From positions 2,046,001 to 2,110,000 of the forward strand of contig JAMXSV010000023.1 in NCBI GenBank assembly GCA_027559495.1: a stretch of DNA of 64,000 nucleotides. Direction: 5' to 3'. The notes below the pieces were generated by a model. It made no database searches and was not told where the DNA came from. It saw nothing but the letters and a program-made list of their open reading frames with translations. This DNA comes from Aurifilum marmelostoma. Its lineage: Eukaryota; Ascomycota; Sordariomycetes; Diaporthales; Cryphonectriaceae. A program made the position numbers and the translations under genes. How positions within the stretch are numbered: position 1 is the first letter of the stretch; each line of letters opens with the position of its first letter. Below, in pieces: positions 56,463-64,000 of this stretch.

Positions 56463-57401
56463 TTACCAAGGTAGATGAAGTGGTGTTGGAAGACCCTTTC
56501 CGAGGGTAGCCTCAGCAGTACCAATATCGCCTGTGGATATGTCAGTTTCTTGACATTGCTACCATGTTGAATACCTCGCAAGTCCACAAACTCACCAGGT
56601 CCTCTTGGGGCCCAATACTCGCCCGTTTTGCTGAGATCAAGTTGACTCGCCCAGTGCACCAAGCTCTTTGCAGCAACTTCCGGGGTCACAGCTACACAGA
56701 CTTCACGTCAGTCTGCAATCCCAGACGAAAGGCGAAGAAAGGGCCAAGTAGAGGAGTGAGGAAGAACGCGATTTCAGGGTAGTTTCACCTCCACCATCAT
56801 CCCAGAACTTGTCAAACCCCACCCCCTTGGTCATCTCCGTCCTCATGAATCCCGGGTGTACAATACTGATGACGACTCCTGCGTCCTTCATGTCAAGACT
56901 TAAAAGTCTCCCCACCATATTAAGCGCGGCCTTGCTCGCATGATGAGCGTAGTTGCCGCCGCCCTCGGATTCGTGACGAAGGGTGATGCTTCCCGACTCG
57001 GAAGATACGAACACGACCTTGGACCCTTCCTTGAGCAGTCCAGCATGGAATAGCCGGTGAACGATGAAAACGGGCGCGATCGAACTTGTCGTATACATAG
57101 TGACCTCTTCGTCCCAGGCGGGACCCTTGTCTTTGGTGAAATCCTCAGTTGTGAAACGACCGGCGGTGATGAAGACAAAATCGAGCGGAGCCTTCCCATT
57201 GAGCTGGTTGGCGAGATCATCACCAACAGTAGATTTTGTGAGATCAATATTGGGTATCCACTGGACACTCCCCGGGAAGGCCTTGGGCCCGGAGCTGGAC
57301 CGCGCAGTTGCAAAGACAGTATTTGCTGGGTCGGACGCATATTCTTTGACAATGCAGGCTCCCAGGCCACGAGTTCCGCCGACTACCAGTGCCGACGCCA
57401 T
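56463..57401 (-). CDS. Short-chain dehydrogenase/reductase (SDR) with a His at the usual Tyr position
   Basis: Exons 57401-56789, 56691-56596 and 56530-56463 encode 258 residues. Introns of 97 and 65 nt start GTGAAA and GTGAGT. The Rossmann opening is MASALVVGGTRGLGACIVKE (TGxxxGxG-like, with VGG for VTG), followed by FVFITAGRF (NAG-like), then VVFVSSESGSITLRH with the catalytic Ser, and NYAHHASKAALNMVGRLLSL. Four residues before the active-site Lys, where SDRs carry Tyr, there is His; a Tyr lies two residues earlier. VHPGFMRTEMT follows, as in classical SDRs. The end is WAPRGPGDIGTAEATLGKGL and TPLHLPW. The substrate is unknown. Weak or altered catalysis is possible, though this subfamily may use the nearby Tyr. 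Confidence 0.85.
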
Positions 57402-58653
57402 ATTACTTGAATCTTGAATGCCGCTGGTTAACGCTCAATATCTGAAGGGCAAGAGAGAGGGGTGTATTTGGTGAAGAAAGGCGAATTGTTGATGGATGAT
57501 GGTGTTATTTGGAAATGACGTCAAGTCCGACTTGATGTCTAGCGGGACAGCGTTGACGCCCTTCAATGTGGACGGTGCAAAGCTTGCATAGCAGCACGTC
57601 AGCCTCTAAACAACCACAGGTCATTATGCTCGGGAGACTCAAGTGTAATAACGAAAAGGAACAAAAGTAAATATTCCCGCACATAGTTCCTATATCGTGA
57701 CACACTCAGTGGTTTAAGCTTAGCCACTCCCACTAACACCGTCGCGAATTCTGAGGCGCTCAACATTCTCGATCCTCGCTAGACGGTAATAGCCCCTAGC
57801 CAGGCTCCCAAAGAGCCACGAGACCTGGAGGGAGGAGTCGTGGTATTTCAATGCTTTTTGCGCTGCTCTTACTCAAGAGCATTTGTTTACAACAACCGCA
57901 AAGCACAGCAGCGACGTCAATCAAAGTTGCAGTACTACCAAGACCAACTAGGAACACGCCCTGAACTTTGTTAACGCCATCGATGCTGGCAAGACCTTCT
58001 ATCCCGAGACATTCCATACCTAAGCGGCGGGGACTTGGACAATATCACACTCTTTCCAACCCATGGCCATAGCTGACACGTTTCAACCATCTCGGCCTCC
58101 CACAGCTGACCAGCAACCTTACGAACGGTTAGTGGCCAAAAATACTATGGATAAAAGCAGTTGGTTGTACGCAAGACTCGCGTAGGCACGTATTTCATAT
58201 TAAGAAGCCACTAGCTCATGAGTTCGTGGAGAGCATCTCCTTCCAGCATAGATATTTCTAGGCCTTCCGCAAAAATGTTCTGTTGCTGCCACATTATTGT
58301 GACATGAGCTAGGCCGGTATTCATCCAGCTGCCTTCATGTGATCGAGACCCACGTAAATCATCAAGGGCGGTTGGTGTTGTGCGTTCAGTAGTAGGTATA
58401 TAGCCTGGAGGATGAAGAACAACGTCGGCCCCAAGACTGAAGTATGTATGTCCAGCTTGGCCATTCATAAATTCTCGTCATCGATATCGGCACGATGATT
58501 CCATCACTCCCAAATGCTACAAATTTGTGTCATTTCTAGTCCAGGTGTTTAGAATATATACAAGAACACATCTCTTCAGTACATGGCTTTGATATTTTGC
58601 TCCCCTTTTTGGTACCTTCTCTCTTCTCCGTCTTCCTCGTTGCTAGTCAGCAT
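57402..58653. other. Intergenic between SDR and acid phosphatase genes
   Basis: Contains the SDR promoter and the 3' side of the phosphatase gene. An 85-codon frame at 58211-58468 (minus strand) lacks codon bias and a known family, so I do not call it. Confidence 0.45.
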
Positions 58654-60268
58654 CTACTGATTGACAAACTGTTCCGTATGGGCCTTGTAAAGAGTTGAGC
58701 TGTCCAGGATTTCGCCACTGGCAGACTCGATGAACTGGATAGACAAGTTATTCTCGTCCTCAAAGGTCAAGGTCGCATAGCTAAAGGTCTCGGCATAAGC
58801 GAAGCGGTTCGACGAGATGTTGGTCCCCACACTGCTGAGGCCCTCAATATTGCCCGCACCCCCAGCGATGATATACATGGGGGCGGCGGGGTTGTCCATG
58901 CCGGCAGGATCCACGACGCTGTTGTTCACGGGTGCAAAGCGCTGCGAGTTGTGGACATGTCCAAATACACCCAGGTCGACACCATATTGGTACATAAGCG
59001 GCTCGAAGGCTGTTTTGCACGCCGAGCAGACATTGCCCTGGCCCCCTGTTGAGTACCAGGGCCTGTGTCCGGCCACAATCAGCCACGGGGTCACCGTCCT
59101 GTCGACCGAGGCCAGATCAGCCTCGAAGAAATCCAACTGTTGTCCACTATACCCAAACGGACCGCCGTCCAAACCCGCGGTGCCGTATGGTTGGTCAGGA
59201 GCGTTGGGGAAATCGGTCTCGGTGTCAATCATGGTAACGTGCACCATGCCATACTCGAAACTGTACCAGAAGGGCGGGTTGGCCAGTTGTGCGGCCTTGT
59301 TAGCATCGACCTTGGCTTTGGTGTTGGACGATGTCGAACTGAAGGACGTGGGCATGTTCTTGCCGAAGCGTACGTTGAAATCGGTGAAATTCTTTTGCCC
59401 CTCTGGGCAGTTGAGTTCGATTGCCGGAGTGCCTAGCTCCTCGCAGTCGGCCTCGTGGTTGCCAGGGCTGGCCATGTACACCTTACCCCCGCAATGGGCG
59501 CCAGCTGGTCATAGAAGCTTTCCAGTATGGCTTCATAGGCATTTATGCCGTCACCGACGTTTGAGGGTGTCAGATACCAGTCATCTGCATAACCAAAGTC
59601 ACCGGGATGCAGAACCCATTCATAGTCATCCCAGTTGTCGGCCAGGCGCCCGATGGTGGTGTGGTTCAGCGATGGATCGACCTCGGGTATGAGAGCTTTT
59701 CTTGTCGGATCGCCGTCAGCATCGACAGTGAAGCCATCTGCACCGTACACTCCTAGGTCAATCACGACACTTGTGGTGAAAGAAGTCTTGTCGCCTGGCG
59801 TCCGTGGGCTGAAGAAGCTGTCGACAGTCGAGTTTGTCGAGACGATCTGATAGTAGTAGGTGGTGGCGGGGGTCAAATTCTTTAGTATGACGGTGTTCGA
59901 CCAGGTCCTCGAGGTGTTGTATGTGACGGAAATGGTGGAGCAGGTCTCCAGCGACAGGTCGGTGCTGCTGGTACCGTATTGCACGCAGGGCCTTGCCAGC
60001 TTCTCATATGTATTCCATCCTACTGAAACAGCTGTTGAAGGGAAGAATCAATGATGTCAGCCAGGGAGTCCTTCAAGTGGCCCATTGTTCATATGAGGGA
60101 AGGACCAGCTGGAGTTTTCCTTTGTGGCTTACAATTCATGCCACTGATGGCGAGACGCTGTTGAACAGGCGTGGTCAGGTCGGACGGGATTGTCGGGTAG
60201 TCCGCACTTGCTGTTGCTAGGACAGCCAGCAAAGGAAGACCCTTTACGATCTCCAAGAGGGTGTACAT
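58654..60268 (-). pseudogene. Purple acid phosphatase (calcineurin-like metallophosphatase), frameshifted in this sequence
   Basis: Exon 1 (60268-60133) encodes a signal peptide (MYTLLEIVKGLPLLAVLATA). A 101 nt intron (GTAAGC...CAG) leads to exon 2 (60031-58654). The N-terminal fibronectin-like domain has VSVGWNTYEKLARPCVQYGT and TPATTYYYQIVSTNSTVDSF. The metallophosphatase domain has the PAP metal motifs VLHPGDFGYADDWY, SPGNHEADC, LIVAGHRPWYS and FGHVHNSQRF. Between GDFGYAD and GNHE the frame changes at the five-C run 59486-59490. One extra base there restores DQLAPIAG followed by GKVYMASPGN, and a protein of about 504 residues. The enzyme would be a secreted Fe/Zn acid phosphatase scavenging phosphate from organic esters. 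All motifs are otherwise intact, so a sequencing indel is as likely as real inactivation. Confidence 0.82.
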
Positions 60269-61816
60269 GATGCAGGATGTCCCGATAAGGAGTATCCACC
60301 TTGTGCAACTTTAGGGTGACGGGCGGTGTACGGAGGTGGGAGCCGTGGTGAGGCAAGCCTGCGTGTCCTCGAAAATCTGTGGGTGGGTATGCCGTAATAT
60401 ATCATACCGGGCCAATTCGTGTGATAAGATCATCGTGGATGCAAATTGCGCTCTAAGGAGGTTGCTTCAGCGCGTGACAGCGTCGTATTTCAGGGGGCTG
60501 AAGCCGTTAGAGTGCCACCCTGTAGACGAGGCAATTCCTTGTGCAGAGGAAAGGAGATCCAGGTGTGGTAGTATCCTTCGTGTGCTTCCAGAAGGACACA
60601 TGCCGTGTGGGTGCATAGTCTGTTCAAGAAAGGAAGTTGATTATCGCAATGACCCCGGTCATGCCGAGCTGTGAGGCAATGATTCGACGAAACGACACCC
60701 AGAATAGCAAGTCCCACAAACGAGTCGAGGAGAATTACTATTCGGCTGGATCGATATCATTAATTTTTGCATATCGTTTCCTTGCAGTCATAGGCTGGCT
60801 GCAAGCTGTTCTCTTCAGCGGCGGTACCTTGGGGCGTGCTGATCTGAGTTGGGGCTGTAATTCAACAGGTACCCCGTATATCGCTCAATGCAGAATAAGA
60901 AGGTGGTATTAATGCGTGTGAGAGCGGGGAGGCCCCCCGTCCCCCCCCCTCTACAAACCACTTATCCAGCCGGCCGAGACATGTTGCCTACTACAAACAC
61001 TCAGCCGTAAATTTACTATAGACCTATTAAGAAGGTGATGTGGGAAATTTCCTAGCGTGTGGGTTCAACCAGTTCTCGTGCGCCTCTAGAGACGAATCAA
61101 TGAGGACGAATACTAATACGCGGCCTTTGCTGGTTTTCTTGGACTCATGTTCGGTCAAATGGGATGTTCCCCGCTCGCAATCGCTTAAGTAGTGTGTAGA
61201 TTTGCTCCGTTTCACGTCAATAAAATCCTGATCTCTCTGTCAAAAGGGGATACAAATCAAACTGAAAGGGCTAAGCTCTCTTTTATACATGGTATTAACT
61301 GACCAGCTTGCACCTCTAAGCGAGGCGAGTGGACGACTACCTAGACCGGATACATTCAACCCTTCTCAGGGATTGCCCCTTTCATCAACGCAAATCACGT
61401 ATGTTCCAACCGAACCGTGCCATCTTGGTCCCTGCATAACGACTCCTTCCTATTCTACAATTTATATTGGCAACGCAGTAAGCATGGCTACACATGATCA
61501 TCACTTCAGTTAGGTCGCTCGCTTGTCCGCGGGGGAATGCCTCGTATCGTGTAGCAGAGACGAAGGGGTACACCTCTAGTCAGGGTGTTGGAACGTGATC
61601 GTTGGCGATAAAACATTGACGTACAATGACTTGATGGCATGACCACCTCGCAAACTTTCGAATTGATGCATAATAACGTATAATGGTAATAAAGATTACT
61701 GACGCATTCTGCGTTGACGCCGAAATGGACAACCAGACGCAGCCCTTTCTTCATTCTTCCATGTATTTTCATAAACCCAAGGTGAAACTTCATTGGACCT
61801 TCGCAAGGTCCTGAAT
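60269..61816. other. Intergenic, no gene seen
   Basis: Contains the phosphatase promoter and the FucU 3' side. Runs of C at 60933-60938 and 60941-60949 are the only low-complexity features. Confidence 0.5.
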
Positions 61817-62251
61817 CTAAGCAATTCTCACGATGCCCTTCTTCAACAACAGGTTTCCATACAGCCTTGTCTCATTGGTGGTGACAATGCAGAATGCCTC
61901 TTTAGACTGCTGGTAGAATCTGAATCTCTCGAGTTTACTCAGCACAAACTTCTCGCCTTCGTGCTTGCGGATGGCTTCCCGAAACTCTTTCATCACGGGA
62001 AGGTCAGCTGCTGCATCCCCAACGACCTCCATGCACCACGCTGACTGCGGAACAAAGTCGTCCAGGGGCAGTAAGGAGAGGATAGCATTGGCTGCGTCTG
62101 TTGCATTGGCGCCGGCAAGTCGGATCACGGGTGGACCGGTAGAAGCTGCCGGGAAGTTGGCGTCAACGATTGCGATGGTGTCGCCGTGGCCCATAGCACG
62201 GAGAGCCTGCAGCAGCTCAGGCGTGAGCAGAGGGTCGATGTCTTTGAGCAT
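61817..62251 (-). CDS. RbsD/FucU-family sugar mutarotase (L-fucose mutarotase-like)
   Basis: Intronless, 144 residues starting MLKDIDPLLTPELLQALRAM. This opening and GHGDTIAIVDANFPAASTG, with the catalytic His directly after Met-Gly, are the hallmark of the family. PVIRLAGANATDAANAILSL, then FVPQSAWCMEVVGDA and a C-terminal TNETRLYGNLLLKKGIVRI complete the fold at the normal family length. Members interconvert alpha and beta anomers (L-fucose) or pyranose and furanose forms (D-ribose); the FucU branch fits better because of the RLYGN...LKKG end. It acts in the cytosol, probably as a decamer. The codon before the chosen Met (TTG, ATC, ACC) is leader. Confidence 0.9.
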   Translation of the reverse strand: MLKDIDPLLTPELLQALRAMGHGDTIAIVDANFPAASTGPPVIRLAGANATDAANAILSLLPLDDFVPQSAWCMEVVGDAAADLPVMKEFREAIRKHEGEKFVLSKLERFRFYQQSKEAFCIVTTNETRLYGNLLLKKGIVRIA

Positions 62252-62803
62252 GGTGATCAATTTGTGCGAGAGAACTGGTACTTATGTTGTGCCAACGTCG
62301 GCCTATTGTTCGGATTTTGTGCGCCGAATATGATCTTGATTTTGAGAACGTGGATGAGATACGGGCAAGGATTCCGTAGTTGACAGTTGTAACTAATTTG
62401 GAATTGTAGTTGAGGAGAGAGAACGGGGAAAAGTAGAAAAAGAAAGAGAAAGAGAATAAATATTCCCGAGTCGTGTTTCAGATTCCTCCGCATGGATGTC
62501 TTTGATTGATTTGTCGTCGAATGAATAGACCAAAGCTCGGGTCCATCTTTCATGTTTCCCACCTCTGAAACGTGAAGTCCCACATAGCTTCGCCAAGTCG
62601 GATAAAGTAGTCATACACGCTTCTCGTAAGGAAAGTAGCAAAACTTATGAATCCATTTGACATATACGAGGGGCTTCTGGAATCAATCGAGAATAAAATT
62701 TGGTTAATGTATCAAACGTCACTGAAGACGAACACTATCCATGCGGTAAGGGGTCCAGTTCAAGCAGATGCAGCAACAGACATAATGATATTTTTGATTG
62801 ACT
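62252..62803. other. Intergenic between FucU and rhodopsin-like genes
   Basis: Holds the FucU promoter. An A/G-rich run GAGAGAGAACGGGGAAAAGT and following AGAAAG units lie at 62414-62455. No gene is seen. Confidence 0.5.
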
Positions 62804-64000
62804 CTAGACATTCCTGATCCATGAAAAGTCTTTCGTCACAACAATATCATTTCCATTCTGTATCTCCCCCGAAGCGTTTAGCTTATCTGCTCCTACTTCG
62901 CAGGTGTATCCAGAGTGATCTTTAGAAACGCCGACAACAGCAACCCCGTTTCCGGGAGTAAGCTCAATCTCATCATCATCAGCTGGAAGCGTCGCACCTA
63001 GTTGTTTCCGAGCCTTATTTTTACCCCACTCGCGTTTACTAGCCACATAATTGTCCGATATGTAGTACTGGGGTGTTACACCAGAGCCTTTATCCTTCTT
63101 TGCTCGGGCAGAGGCGGACCAAACTCGCAGCAAAGGCGCATACGTCGGAAGACAGGCGTAAATAATGGGATGCCAATGAAGGGTTTAACATAAGACCAGA
63201 TGAAGACCTGGCACATAGCCCAGGTAAAGTCGGTCGAGTTGACTAGCTTGTCCATCATGACGATACGGACGATGCTAGCCACGCAAACGCTAAGGACGAT
63301 GATAATCAGTTAAGATTCGAGCGCGAAAGACTCCTACATGGGAGAAGAAACGTACAATGAGCCCACAAGTAGGATGCTGCATACAGCGACTTTCTGGCGA
63401 GGATTCATCTGCAATTTCCAGACTGGGAAAAGATCAGTAAACGAAGATTAGATAAGGTGCCACGGCTGAGACAATGGTACTCACTAGTTGGTATTGGCGT
63501 GAGTAGAATAGAAAGGTCTACTGCAAGGCCTATTATACCGTTGCAAAGATAAATAAGGAAGCATTGATGCAGCTTCCTGTGGCTGTAGGATCTGTGTACT
63601 GCCTCCAGTAATACGAAATGGGCCGGCATCCAGAGAGCCAAGTGATGGTGACTTCTAATCTATGCGCAAGGGCGAAGGCAAATACAATGTACCATAATTT
63701 CGTGGTCCCGAAGACGCGGCGGTAGAATAGAAGGATCGCCATCTTGTAAGAGGTGACGCTCCAAATATAGACGATAACGAACGCATACGTCGTCTGGTAT
63801 AGCTTGGTGAACTGGTCTAGAGTTACTACCCAAAGGTGGTGTCCGCCTCCAAACGAAAGGCTGATTAAACAGCAGGCTGCATTGCCAAGTCCGAGAATCT
63901 TCTCACAACCGTCAGACCAGGAGCCGTGGTTTTCGAATATCATGTTGTTGCTGGACATGAACTTACAACTGCTGCAAAGACGGCATAATCGTCGACACCA
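62804..64000 (-). pseudogene. Fungal rhodopsin-like (PTH11/SAT4-type) seven-helix protein, partial and with two frame breaks
   Basis: The gene enters from beyond 64000. The exon ending at 63967 reads GVDDYAVFAAV, a family motif. Further exons are 63898-63485, 63422-63356 and 63289-62804, with introns of 68, 62 and 66 nt. Membrane helices include ILGLGNAACCLISLSFGGGH, FVIVYIWSVTSYKMAILLFY (with the family LYR-like 'LLFYRRVF'), NGIIGLAVDLSILLTPIPT and TDFTWAMCQVFIWSYVKPFI, then ACLPTYAPLLRVW. Two one-base losses break the frame: at 63540-63546 (one A short of the FANGIIGL junction) and at 63167-63169 (one C short before IIYACLP). After them the frame runs to the stop at 62804 through a polar tail. 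Such proteins are plasma-membrane receptors or sensors of unknown ligand. Confidence 0.75.

Noticed and set aside
58211..58468. 85-codon minus-strand frame
   Set aside because: No codon bias, no domain, no splice context.
58817..59692. 291-codon plus-strand frame
   Set aside because: Antisense to the acid phosphatase, whose motifs are clear on the other strand.

Overview
This window is nuclear DNA of a filamentous ascomycete (Pezizomycotina). Genes carry many short (about 50-110 nt) GT-AG introns, codon third positions are GC-rich, and the families are fungal: Set9 histone methyltransferase, BTB/POZ protein, fungal rhodopsin-like membrane protein, PAP2_3 protein and a LrgA/LrgB fusion. I cannot assign a genus; Eurotiomycete-like gene content is only an impression. 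All functions come from reading translations by eye. Exon borders were placed by hand, and coding lengths were checked to be multiples of three.

Layout. 1-13.8 kb, all minus strand: the 5' end of a quinone-reductase-like alcohol dehydrogenase, a PAP2-domain membrane protein, an acidic protein with an internal repeat, a GH78 alpha-L-rhamnosidase-like enzyme and a BTB/POZ protein. 14.6-26.6 kb: a secondary-metabolite cluster (below). 26.6-30.7 kb: a gene desert with decayed coding-like patches. 30.7-42.8 kb: mostly housekeeping, with a PAF-acetylhydrolase-like protein, set9, mitochondrial ribosomal protein uL14m, RPB9 and ESS1/PIN1. 43.6-46.1 kb: a LrgA/LrgB-type transporter. 46.1-64 kb: gene-sparse, with a coiled-coil protein, an S15/CocE hydrolase, an SDR, a purple acid phosphatase, a FucU/RbsD mutarotase and a PTH11/SAT4-type rhodopsin-like protein running off the window.

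The most interesting region is 14.6-26.6 kb. An ATP-grasp ligase and a sedoheptulose-7-phosphate cyclase of the desmethyl-4-deoxygadusol synthase type lie on the minus strand. A catechol-type O-methyltransferase and a stand-alone fatty-acyl-CoA-reductase-like protein lie on the plus strand, with a 1.6 kb divergent promoter between the two pairs. An 11-exon MFS permease follows. Cyclase + O-methyltransferase + ATP-grasp is the established gene set for 4-deoxygadusol and then mycosporine-glycine (mycosporine UV sunscreens). The extra reductase is a candidate for making the amino-alcohol side chains (serinol, glutaminol) typical of fungal mycosporines; that step is my inference. In this sequence the reductase carries an in-frame TAG.

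Several genes carry apparent lesions: the amber codon in the reductase, a one-base frameshift in the acid phosphatase and two in the rhodopsin-like gene. The frameshifts are all losses next to short homopolymers, so sequencing error must be excluded before calling pseudogenes.
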